Notes: a model not told the origin generated them from the sequence alone. 64,000 nucleotides of DNA from Rhynchosporium graminicola (GCA_900074885.1 FJUW01000023.1:714909-778908), one strand, 5' to 3'. Positions 16,379 through 28,980 are shown, numbered from the stretch's first letter. Numbers and translations: made by a program.

Positions 16379-16561
16379 TGTCACGGGACATCATCATAAG
16401 ACAAGACAGCACTAAGTATATATCACGGGACATTATCACGAGACAAGATAGCACTAAGTACTTAGTGCCGTTAATCAGCTTCACTTAGATAGTTCCTCCT
16501 ACTATAGTGATAGATAGAATTAAGACTTTTACTATATATATATCTCAGACGCCCCTTAATA
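16379..16561 (+). repeat. 5' LTR (183 bp)
   Basis: Begins TGTCACGGG and ends at the position matching CCTGACA of the 3' LTR, here mutated to CTTAATA. It is equal in length to the 3' LTR with no gaps. Side-by-side reading gives about 21 differences, all C/T or G/A transitions. It includes an internal ~42-bp tandem duplication and the palindrome GCACTAAGTACTTAGTGC at 16451-16468. Confidence 0.95.
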
Positions 16562-16899
16562 TAATAATAATTCCAAGTTTATAAAATAAAATTAAGTCTC
16601 TAAACTACTACCTCTTATATAAAGGACCTTCTCTTACTTACCCGGAACCCCTGCGATACTCCGGAGACTTTACTAGTAATACTACTCTATATACCGCTAT
16701 ATTAGAGGCTCTAATACTAAAGGGAGGAGCAATCGCTTAAGAGATTACTAAAGGAGATTTTTATCTTTAATACTTAAATCAGAGTAATCTATACGGACTT
16801 CTTTCGCCGGTCTATCTATATCCCCTGTTTAAGAATACCTAGAGATACTACTACGATTATTACCTAAACCGAGTCCTTTTCTTATAGCGCCTCGTAACC

Positions 16900-18450
16900 C
16901 TTAATTAATCTAAGATACTAAATTAGACTAACTTACTAAGAGAGTACTAATTATGCTAATATAGATTACGTCCCGAAGTTAATACTAATATATATCTCTA
17001 CCGGCCGACTTATAAATAATCCGAGACTAAGCTTTCCTTAAGCTAATAGTCCCGATAGCCTCTTTCTATTAAAGATAGACTTCTCCGATCGACTAATTAT
17101 TATAGTTATCGAAGTCTCTCTCACTAAGATAGTCTATCTTACTAAAGGATAAGACTTTACCTAGAGCTAAAGAATTAGCGAGATAGCTATAAGATAAATT
17201 TATCCTAATAAACTAGCTACTTAGCTCTATATTTATACTGCCGATAGCTATAGCTATAGTATTAGTATATACTAAGAATAAGTAGAAGAGTAACGCTATC
17301 TTCATCTAGACCCTATAAGAAGATATAAAGGATAGAGATAATAAATACCTAATTAGACTAATCCTCCTGCTAATTCTAAGATAAGCTAAAGCCTTAGTCC
17401 GTACCCTAGACCCCGGTATTCTAACTAACTTAAAAGATAAGGCTATTAGAATAATTAGTACTCTAGGAATAATAGCCCTTAAGTTAGTAGCTTCTTTTAA
17501 TATCTTCTTAACTTAGTTCTAAGCCGGCCCCCTAGAAGCTAAGATAACTATACGCATATCTTCTATATTAGTAGTTCTAAGACTATTAATCTCTCGCACT
17601 CTAGTATCTATCTGACTTTCTATCGAGATAGAACTTCCTCTTCTGAATTACTACTATAACTTCGCATATAATAATAACGCACCTGATATAAGAAACGGAG
17701 ATAACTCGGACCCCTAAGACTTAGGGAGACTATAATAGGATAATAAGCTACTTATACCTAATACCTAATACTAATGACTTCGCTTATAAGATATAGAATA
17801 GTTTAATAGTACTACTTCTATTACTAGCTATATCGTAATACTTAATATAATAATAGCCTGTTATAGAGAGGATATAATCCTTAAGGTCCTACTAATTTAT
17901 ATAAAAGATAAGGCTACTATTTAGCTTAGTACTTTATCTCCGGAAATCACTAGCTTTATAGCTTAGAGCTTAGAAGAATAGAAATATTAACTCTTATTTT
18001 AATTCTATACGAATCTAAGTATAATAGTACAAAAGGCTAACGCCTTAAGATATTCTTTTAAGAATAAGAGCGAGTTATCCTTAAGATAGTTCTTAGATAA
18101 TAAATATAATCTCTATATCGAGGCAGGAGAGATAAACTAAGACCTTATTATCCGACGAATATACTAAGCCTTAGATCTAAGCTTAGCTATAAGTATATTA
18201 TTATAAGACTATAGTAATATAGTAAATAAGTTCAAGTTAAAGATCTATAATACTAAGAATTAAGCGAGAGAAGCTTACTTATAGATATAGTCTTATATCG
18301 ACGAGTAAACTAAGGAGATATAGGAGTTATAATAACTAGTAATAGATAATTCGTACTACTAAAGTATTAGGCGAGATAGAGACCCCCGAAGCGAACGATA
18401 GAGTTAAGCACTAGTACTAATAGTACTAACGGGACGATACCTAACGATAA
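16900..18450 (+). pseudogene. Gag-like region of the retroelement
   Basis: The position upstream of pol and a readable frame (mod 3 = 0, e.g. around 18003-18200), interrupted only by TAA/TAG codons, indicate gag. The translated stretch around 18.0-18.3 kb is rich in charged and aliphatic residues, as in capsid helices. The change of frame between this region and pol matches the usual gag-pol frameshift arrangement. Boundaries are approximate, and no intact zinc knuckle was identified. Confidence 0.55.
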
Positions 18451-18899
18451 TAATACTTACTTAACTCCTAATACTCTATCCGCGACCTTAGATACCTCTA
18501 GTAGAATACGCCGAGTTCAGAAGAAAGTAATAATAAGAGAAGGAGAGGGATAAGGCTAATAAGTTAACTATATTAGTACTAGCCTCTATACTAATTACTT
18601 AGCGTAATAGAAGATAACCCTATTAGAACTAATAGCTATATTAGTACTAGCCTTAAGTTCCCGTGATAATAAACTAACTTTAGTACTCTCTTTAATACCT
18701 ACTAATAACCGGGAATTTCAATAAGTATAATACGTACTATTCTTAATTACTAGTTATACTTAACTATTCTAATAACGGATTCTTATACTAACCGGATTAA
18801 GAGTATAATTCAGAGGATAATAAATCGCCTGAAACTATAAGTCCTTTCCTATCTATAGACTCGGGAAAGGCTTACCGCGAGACCTAGAGGGAGTCCTCT

Positions 18900-21800
18900 C
18901 GCGGCTTTATTCTTACTTAAACCTTATTTTAGTAATATTATTAGTCTTTAATAAACTTACTTTAGTATTATCCTTAACGAAAAAGATAAAATAAATCTAA
19001 CTTAAGATATTATTATCTTCACTTTCTATACCTAACTATATATCGCCTTCTTATAAAGACGAAAAAGAGAACGACTTTATCTTAGTTAAGAACTCTTCCT
19101 CTATAATCTTACTTATAGCTTAGGATAGAGAAATACTAATCCTTAGCGCTTATACTATAAAGACCCCGGACTTATAACTTCAGAAGTCGAAGGACGAGAT
19201 ATCTATCCTCTTAAATAATACTTCCTTTATAGCTAATATATATACTAGAATCTAAATATTTAATAAAGATAACTTTCTAATAGAAGTAGCTACTAATACT
19301 ACTTCGCTTATTAGGTTAATCGACAAGCTAAGTCTAGCGTAATACTTCCCTTCTATAAGGACTTATTATAGGATAGATAGCTTATAGGTTAGTCTTTCTA
19401 GTATAAGTTCTAGGCCTATTATTTCCGATTTCGTCGAAATACTTATCTTATATAGGATAATTTCTAGTAAGGAACTACTATAGTTTCCGGCTTACTGATA
19501 TTATATTGTACTAAAGATACTAGGAGGAATCCTTTTTAGGCTTAACTTTTTCTCGGAAAATAAACTCAACTTTAAGTAAGGGTTATTAAGGAAGCTATAC
19601 TATCTATAAGTAAGAGATAGTAATAACTATATACTCCTTAAGATAACTAAAGTAGCGAAAACCGCGAAGTCTACTCTAAAATATACTAATATCTACCTTT
19701 TATAGATAGTTATAATATACCTAAGAGAGAGTATTAATTTACTTACTATATATCGCTTACTACCTGAATATTAAGATAGATATATAGTATATCCTTATCT
19801 TTAAGTCGATATAATATTAAGTAAATTCGGTTCTATAGTTAACGCTATTACTACTAGCCTCCTTATATCTATCTTATTCGCTAATCTAAGGAGGATACTT
19901 ATCTATCTATAATAAGGATAGATATTAGAAGTACTTAAATAATATATACCTAAAATCAAAGACTACTTAGTACTACTAAACCTAGCTAGTATCTACAAAA
20001 GATAACCCTTTATAGAGGAGGAGCTAGAAAGGAAGCACTTAGCTAGTGCCCTATTCTTAATCAGACCTCTTCCCGAAGATATAGTAGAACCGGATATATT
20101 AGACGCTTTTAGAGCAGATATTAAGATTAAAATATAAGATATTCTTCGCTAGTATACGAACTTATTCCGTTACGAACTCGGACGATTTAATAATAGAATT
20201 AATATACTAGTACTATTTAAGGAAAGCGTCGAGATTAATAACCTGAAAAGAGTACCTTTCCTATAATTATAAAGAGATAAGGTAGAAATAGATAAAATCT
20301 TAGATCTAATAAAAGCTAATAGCTCTCTAGTACTAGTACCCCTCGGATAACCTTCCTTAGCTTCGGCTCTAGTATTTATTATCTATAGAAATAGAAAGCT
20401 AAGAGTTATAATTAACCTTAGAAAAATCAATACGAAGTTAATACTTAATATATACTTATTACCTAAAGCTAACGATATCTTATCCGCTATAGGTAGAGTA
20501 ACGATTTTCTCTAGTATCGACTTTACTAAATCCTTCTTCTAATAGCCTTTAGAACTAGCAGACTAATAGAAGATAGTATTAGTTATTACATATAAGGGAT
20601 ATAAAATACTTATTATTGTAATAATAGGTCTAGTAATAACTCTAGTATTCTTCTAAGTACGAATAGAGAATCTATTCCGCTAATACCTTTAGAAATTTAT
20701 TATTATTTATATTAATAATATAATTATCTTTTCTACTACCCCGGAATAATATATAAAAGACTTAGATCTAGCGCTTACTTTACTAGAAGATACCGGAGTT
20801 ATACTAGCTCTAGGGAAATACTACTTCGCCTAGCTATCTATTAAGGCGCTAGGATATAAGGTATCTAGACTAGGGCTAAATACTTTAGAAGAGAAGATAG
20901 AAGTAATATAATCTTAGGAATTTCTAAGAACCTTATCTTAATTAGAAAAAGCGCTAGGATTTTTCGAGTACTATCATAAATTTATATTATACTACGTAGC
21001 TATCTCCTTATTATTATTAGAGCTTAAGATAATTAGATTTAAGAATATACCACGAGAGGGAGTAAGACGAGATAGCTATACTAAAGCGATACCTATTCCG
21101 CTTCTATAACTAAGATATAAAGAATATACTAATTTAACTCGGTCTTAGAAAGCTAAATATTATAAGAATACTAAAATATACTCTAAGTAATATATAGATA
21201 ACCTGCTATATAGGTCTAAATAAGTATTTAATATATTAAAAGACTAGCTTACTTTAGCGCTAACTCTTAAATTCCCTAATTTCGGATAAGACTTTATACT
21301 TTATATCGATAGTTCTAAGGAATTCGGATACGGCGTAGCTCTTTACTAGGTAGATAGTACTAACAGAGTAGAAAAGCTAGTCCTATTCCTATGTAAGTCC
21401 TTATCTATAGTAGAAATAAATTACTAGCTTACTAAGCTAGAGATAAGCGCACTAGTATAAGCGCTAGAGAAGTTACTATAATATCTTAATAGTGCAAATT
21501 TTACTATCTATACGGATTATTAAGTAATATTATCCTACTTTAAGGATCGTCCTTATAAGAAGAGTAACTAATTAGATAATTAGTTTCTCTTCTTAGCTAA
21601 GTATATATATAAGATAAATATAATCTATAGAGCTAGGAAAATATATCTGAACGTAGATACCTTAAGCTAGCTATAACGCTAATCGCCTTAAGATAAAAGA
21701 ATCTAAGGACTATCGAATATAGTATACGAGTTAAATAATAGAGATATCTCAGTTTTAAAAGTAGTATATTACTTAGTATAAGATAACGAAGTAATTTCAT

Positions 21801-23345
21801 ATTTAATATCTATATATATAGATAAATAACTAGTAGTATCTATCTTACGCTAGCTTCTAACGGATAGAACTTTTAGATAGCTTTATTATAAAATAAAAAC
21901 GGATTACTAAAAGTCTCCTCGGAATAAACGTATCTCTACTTTTAAGTTATTCCGATTCGATGCTAGAATAAAGTTACTTTTCTTTTGGAACCCTAATAGG
22001 ATTAAACGTATATATATACCTGAAAAGTTAATTAAGAAAGTCCTTAGTATCGCTTATAATAACCGAGTATACGTAGAAGTATAGAGAATATATAATTTCC
22101 TAAAAGATAAGGTATTTATATATAAGATATAGCGAATAGTTTAATTATACGTAGTATCCTGTCCTACTTATCGAATAGCGAAACTAGGCAGAAGTCTACT
22201 AAACAGTATACTTATACTAATTCTACCTCTAATAACTTAACTTTATATATTCTATATAGACTTAATTATAAGATTCCTAATTTCTAAGGAAAAATATAAC
22301 TTAGTCTTACTATTTATAGACTAGATAACGAAATAGATTAAAGTTATTATCGGATATAAGGATTAAGAAGGCGAAGACTAAGCTAAAGCTTATTATAAGG
22401 ACGCGTACGCGGACCTAAGAGTTCTAGAGAAGATAATTTCAGATCGGGATATACGATTTACTAGCGGATTTTAGGGAGACGTATATAGTTTTACTAATAT
22501 TAGCTTAGCTTTTACTATAGCGAATAACCTTAAGGTAAATAGTTAATTAGAATAGTCTAATTAAATATTTATCTACGCTTTACGCTATACTATTACTAGA
22601 CGTTTCGATTAGTCTAATTAAGAAGATTTTATACTAGCTATATCTTTTATCCTTAATACTTCAGAAAATACCTCTACCGGGTTTATACCTTATGAACTAA
22701 GATTTAGCTAAAAACCCTGATCCCCTTTCTCTTCTACTAATTATACTATTACTTAAGTATTTACTATAAAAGAGAGATAAGACTTTATATATAACTATTA
22801 AACCTTATTTTAGGACGCGATAGAGTTAATTATATTAGTATAGTCTTATATAAAGCTAGCCTTTAATAAGGGCCGGATACTAGTATTACTTAAGCTAGGG
22901 GCTGAAGTTTATATTAAACTAGCTAAAGGGATAGATACTAGGTATAAGCTCTTATAGAATCAGACTAAGCTATCTTTTATTAAATCTAGACTATATAAGA
23001 TTATTAAGTAAGTAAACCTACTTACTTACGAACTAGAGCTACCCGAATAGATAAATATATACTTAGTAATCTTAATTAAATACCTAGAGCTAGTAGTACT
23101 AGATCTATTTAATCGGACTGCACCTGAACTTAGCCTGATATATAATAAAGATAGCACTAAATATTATATTATCGAGAAGATCCTGCGTAAAGAGCTTAGA
23201 AAATAACCTAGAGATAAGATAAGGAAGATATACTATAAAGTTAAGTATATAAGTTATTAGACTATATCTTAAGAACCTGCCTTAATACTAAAGGAGAACG
23301 TACTGAACTTAATCGCTAAGTTCGAGGGCTCCTTAGTATGTAAAT
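18900..23345 (+). pseudogene. Pol polyprotein relic: protease, RT, RNase H, integrase, chromodomain
   Basis: One frame (mod 3 = 2) throughout. The RT spans about 20.38-20.96 kb. Its catalytic YxDD is read at 20708-20719 as Tyr-Ile-Asn-Asn, the product expected if both GAT codons became AAT by G-to-A changes. RNase H follows near 21.25-21.7 kb, including LYIDSSKEFGYGVAL. The integrase core is at about 22.24-22.72 kb. A chromodomain lies at 23.16-23.34 kb, recognisable by IIEKIL, YYKVKYISY and ENVLNLIAKFEGS, with stop codons at the Trp positions of the aromatic cage. Many in-frame TAA/TAG codons and no indels show inactivation by point mutation only. Confidence 0.85.
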
Positions 23346-23649
23346 AATAAATCGTCTATATAACGCATATTTTAGTAAATTAGCCTTATTAATATTCACC
23401 TTATTAATATTCCCGCTCTACTATTACGTTTATTTACTTCCTTAAGCTCCTCTTTATCTAACTTATATATATAAAATTCTAATAATAATAATCTTACTAC
23501 TATATATTAACTCCTTTATCTGCACTTTTATTATTAACTTTATATTAACTATAATAAGAGTCTACCCTATCTTTCGTATAAATATACTAACTAATAATAA
23601 TATACTAAGAACTCTCGACTCCCTTACCCTATTATCCCTAGTATACTTA

Positions 23650-26190
23650 TTATCTTCTTTTACTTAACTAGTTCGTTAAAGTAATATTCTACGAATCTTT
23701 TAAAGTCTACGAGATAGATTACTTTACCCTAATATTAAGAGAAACGAATATAGTTCAAGGTATAAGATAAGTAGTATCATTAGAGTTACCCGAGATATCT
23801 TATCTAACTTTACTATATAGAATAGAGAGTTAGATAACTCCTATAAGTATACTAACCTAAATAATAACTTTCCTTAAGCACTTTAATAACTATTTATACT
23901 CTATTATAAAGCTCCTAAGGATAGAGTATACTATAAGAACTAGCTTTATCTTTACTAACTTATCTAGGATAATAAGGAACCCGGCTTATATATCGAACGC
24001 CCTTAAGGTAATATTCGTATCCTAACCGGTATCTATCTAGGAGACTATCTAATTAGCGTAACTTACTATAATATATCGATAAGTAGTCTTTTTAAATAGT
24101 TCCTTACTAACTTTTCGCTAATTAATAGATACTTATACTCTTAGCGAGTAGCCTTTAGAGACGCCTTCCGCCTACGCCTTACTATAAACGACTTTCCCCT
24201 GAATAGTCTTATAACTCCCGATATAAGAATCGGATATATTGTTTATCCTAACGGAGATATTATAGTTCTTAGAGGCTAGAAGTTTAAAGCTATTAATATT
24301 ATAAAGGAGATATAGTATAATTAGTACTACTATTTTATAGAAATTATTATACGAGAGTATCTTAGAGATAAACTCCGCTTAGTTCTTTAAGAACTATAAG
24401 AACTAAAGAGATAGAAGAAAATCTAATAAAAAAGATTAAAAGAAGCCGGAGTAGTAGAACTTACTAAGGAGTATAAAGAAGATATATAAGCAGATAGGAA
24501 AGTATTTCAACTAATTAGCGCTTCCTTAGTATTCGATAGTTTATACTAGACCTTATCTCTATTAATTAAAGCTAAGGAAGATATTAGTATTATCGTAAGA
24601 CGTAGAACCGATAGATAATTTATCCTCGATAACGCGCTAATAAGAGGGCATAATAGTTTAAAGCTAAGCTTTAAAATATTCCTATAAGTAATAGCTTCTG
24701 CTGCGATATATTATAGCGTATATATTTCACTTATAGTAGAGATAGAATATATATATAAGTTAATAGGAGACTTCCTCTATATACTCGATAGATCTCTATT
24801 AGATAGGGACCGCGCTAACTATATACTATATCTTCTCTAGATATTATATAATAGATATTCCTTAATAATTTAAGCTTACGTAGATACTAAAGTAGTTATC
24901 GAAGAATGTTTTCGCGCGCTTTAAGATATACTAAACCCTATTACTATTCTGGACGCCTTACTAACTACGTTAATTAGTACCTCTTATAAGTCTATAATTA
25001 TACTACTTAGCGAGATTATATATACTATTACGCTAGAGACAGTCGGGCTAGTATAAATCTTACGCCTACTAGTACTAGACGTAGTTATAAGTATAATAGC
25101 TCTTCTAAGAATTAATATTAACGGACTAGGCTACTATATAGAATTTATACTAGGTTTACTATATTAAGTACCTTTCTATAACTTAGACCTAATAATAATA
25201 ATATTAGGAATTTTATTCTATATTTTAAGATACTCTCTAACTCTACTTACGCCTAAACTATAATAAGTACCGGTTATAAGTAATAAGATAGAAGACCTTA
25301 TATTCTTATATAAACGTCTGAACGCATAGGGCCTAATTTTTCAGAGCGAGATTAAAAGTAGTATAATAGCGTATTAATAGTCGTATTTAATTAAACCTCG
25401 TATCGATATAGGAAATATAACGAATTTAATTATATTATCCTTAGATTATAATATCTAATCGAAATTACTATTAACCCCTATTAACGATATAAAAGGACAC
25501 GTAAGTATAGTCGACTATAATTAGTCGAAGGATACTAAAGGCGGAAGAAAGTTAAAGAGAACTAATAAGACTAACGTTATAAAACTAAATAGAAGTATAT
25601 TAAAACACTATAAGTCTTTTGTCTTCGCCCTATTATAACTCCTAATATATTAACTCTTAAGGCTAGGATATTATTAGAGAGTTATAGACCTAGTCAAAAA
25701 CAGAATACCTTTCTTAAGAAAATTAATAAGTATATAGGGACTAACTCGTATCGCGGGAAATACAGAAATAATATACGCTATTAAAGATCTAGTTAATTAA
25801 GAAAACTAGGGTAATACTATAAATAGACGCCTTTTCAGTATAATAGTACTAGATACCGAACCCTAACTATACGAACTAAGAAAACCTTACTTAAAGAAGA
25901 AGCTAACAGGTCTAGTTTTACTAACTACTTAGACCTCTAACCTTATAGAAGATAGCGATAAAGATACGATTATATTACTAAAGCTTACTAAATCTACTCT
26001 AAAAGGGAAGAGGAAGCAGGTAATTAGACTAATAAAAAAGCTAGCTCTAATAAAGATAGTCGTAACTAAGGAGAACAGGGATATAAAAGATATGACTTCA
26101 ATCTTATAAATTATAACTAAGTTAAATTTTAATAAGGACGTATTAGATTTATTAGGGGAGAGTAGCAGAGGAGATTAATAATTATTACTA
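23650..26190 (+). pseudogene. Third open frame downstream of pol, unidentified
   Basis: After the chromodomain and a short AT-rich gap, a different frame (mod 3 = 1) stays readable for about 2.5 kb up to near the 3' LTR. It is interrupted only by TAA/TAG, like pol. Protein-like segments include DNKEPGLYIERP near 23.97 kb, GYIVYPNGDIIVLRG near 24.24 kb, ILDNALIRGHNSLKLSF near 24.63 kb, and a Lys-rich end near 25.98-26.1 kb. That a single frame survives without indels argues that this was a real gene of the element. I do not recognise the product; possibilities are an env-position accessory protein, a captured host gene or a nested element. Confidence 0.5.
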
Positions 26191-26256
26191 TTTATATTTA
26201 CTATATATTACTAGTCGAACTATCTTTTTTCTCTAGGGATAGAGTTTTTTATACTT

Positions 26257-26268
26257 AGGGGGGGGAGA
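26257..26268 (+). promoter_or_regulatory. Polypurine tract before the 3' LTR
   Basis: A run of Gs followed by AGA lies immediately upstream of the 3' LTR start at 26269. It is in the standard place for plus-strand priming of an LTR retrotransposon. It is the most G-rich spot in the otherwise AT-rich element. Confidence 0.8.
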
Positions 26269-26451
26269 TATCACGGGATATTATTATAAGATAAGATAGT
26301 ACTAAGTACATATCACGGGATATTATCACGAGATAAGATAGCACTAAGTACTTAGTGCTGTTAGTTAGCTTCACTTAGATAGTTCCTCCTACTATAGCGA
26401 TAGACAGAATCAAGACTTTTACTATATATACATCTCGGACGCCCCCTGACA
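26269..26451 (+). repeat. 3' LTR (183 bp)
   Basis: Starts TATCACGGG (TG mutated to TA) and ends CCCCCTGACA. It retains the palindrome GCACTAAGTACTTAGTGC at 26341-26358. It aligns gap-free to the 5' LTR. Confidence 0.95.
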
Positions 26452-26456
26452 GTATC
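26452..26456 (+). repeat. Target-site duplication, right copy (GTATC)
   Basis: Identical to 16374-16378 and unmutated, and followed directly by the resumed GH53 frame. Confidence 0.95.
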
Positions 26457-27177
26457 CCACTATCCATGATCTCAATCGGCAACGAGATAACCTCCGGCCT
26501 CCTCTTACCCACAGGCTCAACCTCATCTTTTGCCAACATAGCCCGCATTCTCCACTCCGCCTCTTCGGGAATCAAAGACTCATCTCTCTCAAGCAAGCCT
26601 AAAATCATGATCCATCTCGACAACGGCTATAACTGGGACACCCAGAAATACTGGTACACCAGCGTGCTCGCAGCTGGTCCTCTTCTAATAAGCGATTTTG
26701 ATATCATGGGTGTCTCATATTATCCATTCTATAGTTCCGCGGCCACTTTGGCGAGTCTGAAGACGAGTTTGACGAATATGGCTGCGACGTGGAAGAAGAA
26801 TATTATGGTCGTTGAGACGGATTGGCCGGTCGTTTGTACGAGTCCGGCGTATTCTTTCCCTGCGGACACGACGTCGATTCCGAAAAGTGCGGCCGGGCAG
26901 AGCACGTGGATGATGAAGGTTGCTGCTGTTGTGGCCGGTGTCAGTGGCGGGAATGGTATATTCTATTGGGAGCCAGCAGTACGTAACATTCCCGAACTCG
27001 ATTTTCTGATTTTTTGGGATTGAGATTGCATTCACGATCGGAAGTGCTTATGTGCAGTTGCTGACGTGTGGATAGTGGATTCGAAACGCAGGCCTTGGAA
27101 GCAGTTGTGGGGATAATCTGATGCTCGAGCAGAATGGGGTCGCGAGGTCGAGCTTGGGAGTCTTCGCATCTATCTAA
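26457..27177 (+). pseudogene. GH53 arabinogalactan endo-beta-1,4-galactanase, 3' part
   Basis: Resumes the GH53 frame directly after the target duplication: PLSMISIGNEITSGLLLPTG. The acid/base Glu codon is at 26484-26486 (GNEI) and the nucleophile Glu at 26814-26816 (VVETDWP). Other GH53 blocks are IMIHLDNGYNW, SYYPFYSSAATL and NGIFYWEPA. A 97-nt intron (donor GTACGT at 26979, branch CTGAC, acceptor GATAG ending 27075) leads to the last exon, 27076-27177. That exon encodes WIRNAGLGSSCGDNLMLEQN and the stop. No internal stop or frameshift is present in this half, so apart from the insertion and the odd first donor the enzyme would be complete at about 360 aa. The host sequence shows no RIP-like base shift, so the boundary with the element is sharp. 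Confidence 0.92.
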
Positions 27178-27513
27178 GTAATCGTAATTGTCAAGACGTT
27201 TGCATATAAAAACCCCGGGAAATATCGGTATATGTCCTGTAAGTACAAGTGAGTCTCAGATTAATATTCAACAAGGCCGCCACAACTCCTGCGCTTATGG
27301 CTTACCTTCTAATCATTATATCACGTTCTTTGTCCCAAGGATTGCTTCATAAAGACCTGTTGCAAAAGAAAATGACCAATCTAGTAGTAAGTCATGTGAC
27401 CCATTCGTCAAGAACATGAATAGAAACGATCAAATGGTGACGACAAGCATCATGATGCTTACGCGGGCTCGTCAGGTAGCGATGCAGACGTTGAGGATTC
27501 TGATAAGACGAAG
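27178..27513. other. Intergenic, GH53 3' flank
   Basis: 336 bp between the GH53 stop and the recognisable start of the nitrate reductase relic. The last ~70 bp may encode decayed N-terminal nitrate reductase residues (YAGSSGSDADVEDSDKTK). Nothing else is seen. Confidence 0.4.
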
Positions 27514-28977
27514 ATGGAAAGTCCGAGCATGAGAAATTGCGCGAGAAATATTGGCTGCAATAGATTGCCCTCCTCAGCAGCCCTCGGGTCTTTGCAGCAC
27601 GAAAAAGACTACATATACAGTTTAAAGCAAAATGACGGAAAGAGAAAGTCGCCAGTCAATCATGTAGACCCGCTAATCTTGATTGACGAGACGGATCAGT
27701 TTATTCCTGATAAACAGATTCCACGATCATTAAATCTTATCTGTTTGACAGGTAAGATGAGAAATTTTGGAACTCGACGTGCCGCTAAGACAGTCCTAAC
27801 TTTGGCAGCATCCATTGACCGGGGAGCCAAAGCTCACTCGATTGTTCGACGCTGGCCTGATCAGTACAAATGAATTCCACTATGTTCGTAATCATGGTGC
27901 TGTGCCTCATCTCCTTCGGGAAATTCATAAATTGAAGATTCGGGCTTGAAGCCAGAGCAACAACTAGAGCAAGGGATGGATGGGCTGGTCAAACTGTTTC
28001 GATAGTATCAATATTTCAGTTCCTTTGGCTTGCGATGGAAGTCTTAGAAAAGAGCTGAACATGATTGAACGATCGAAAGAGTTTAAATGACGGAGCAGAG
28101 CTGTATCATGTGCTCACTGGAAATGACCTCTTCTGCGAGATGTTCTTCTTGCTGCTGGCATTCCCGAGTGTTGGTCCATAATCATGAGTTAGTCGAGTCT
28201 CTACGCCGGGGTTTGGCCGGCCAGATATATCTGCCTTGCGGAGTTTCGATTACTAGATTCTGTAGCCACGATATAACTAATATAACTATAACTATTACTG
28301 TAATTTGGCTCACGTGAGACTACTTAACAGTACGTATTACGACAGAGTGATACTAACACCGAGAAAGCAGATCAGGGCCGCCGACTCTGTGTCAATTTCG
28401 AAGGTGCAGGTGAGCCATCTGAAGGAAAGTATGCCACTTGCATCTCGCTTGACTATGCGATGGATCCAACAAACGATGTGATATTGGCCTACGAGATGAA
28501 AGATGAACTACTATTAGCAGACCATGGCCATTCAGTTCGCGTACTCATTCCTGGATACGTATACTGGAAGATGTGTGAAATGGCTGCATAAAATCTGGGT
28601 GAGCGAGAAAGAAAATTATTCTCACTACCACATCAGGGCGACGCGAAAGATCAGACTCAACTACGATTTGTCGATGCCAAGAAGAGCGAAAGTGACATCC
28701 TTCTCAAAGAGCAGATGGAGAAATTCGCCAAAGAGCACTCCGAGCAGATCAAGATATCTCACGTGTTGAGCCACCCAAGAGAACAATGAGAGGGCTGAAA
28801 GACCATTTCAACGATGCCAATTTTAAGGGAAATGCATTTGCCCCTAATGATGCCAAGGAAAGAGTCGTCTTTTCATGTGGATATCCAGCCATGATCCAGA
28901 AGGCTGCTTTGCCTGCGTTGAAATATTGGGGCTACGAAGAAGAAAAAGAATGTTTAGGGGTTTGGGTTGGTGCATAT
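27514..28977 (+). pseudogene. niaD: Nitrate reductase (NAD(P)H), decayed remnant
   Basis: Colinear fragments of assimilatory nitrate reductase in several frames. The N-terminal block reads DQFIPDKQIPRSLNLICLTGK at about 27.7 kb, then STNEFHYVRNHGAVPHLLREI at 27.86-27.94 kb. VPLACDGSLRKELNMIERSKEF (Mo domain) is near 28.02-28.09 kb. VNFEGAGEPSEGKYAT, LDYAMDPTNDVILAYEM and ADHGHSVRVLIPGY are at 28.39-28.56 kb, then after a frameshift TGRCVKWLHKIWVS. The C-terminal FAD/NAD module follows: FVDAKKSESDILLKEQ, HVLSHP, then CGYPAMIQKAALPALKYWGYEEE at 28.88-28.95 kb. The rest of the Mo dimerisation domain, cytochrome b5 and the front of the FAD domain are missing, so there was a large internal deletion. 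Multiple stops and frameshifts make it nonfunctional. Confidence 0.85.
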
Positions 28978-28980
28978 TGA

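Larger units (their letters stand above)
16379..26451 (+). mobile_element. Ty3/gypsy chromovirus, full-length but RIP-inactivated (10,073 bp)
   Basis: Bounded by two 183-bp LTRs and a 5-bp target duplication, in the same orientation as the disrupted gene. The internal order is gag-like region, protease region, reverse transcriptase, RNase H, integrase, chromodomain, which defines a Ty3/gypsy chromovirus. The domains from about 18.9 to 23.35 kb stay in one frame (position mod 3 = 2) without indels. They are studded with TAA and TAG codons where Gln or Trp is expected, and the element is strongly AT-rich. This is the signature of repeat-induced point mutation. A polypurine tract sits just before the 3' LTR. 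No clear tRNA primer-binding site is recognised after the 5' LTR, perhaps because of mutation. A further long frame lies between pol and the 3' LTR. Confidence 0.95.
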
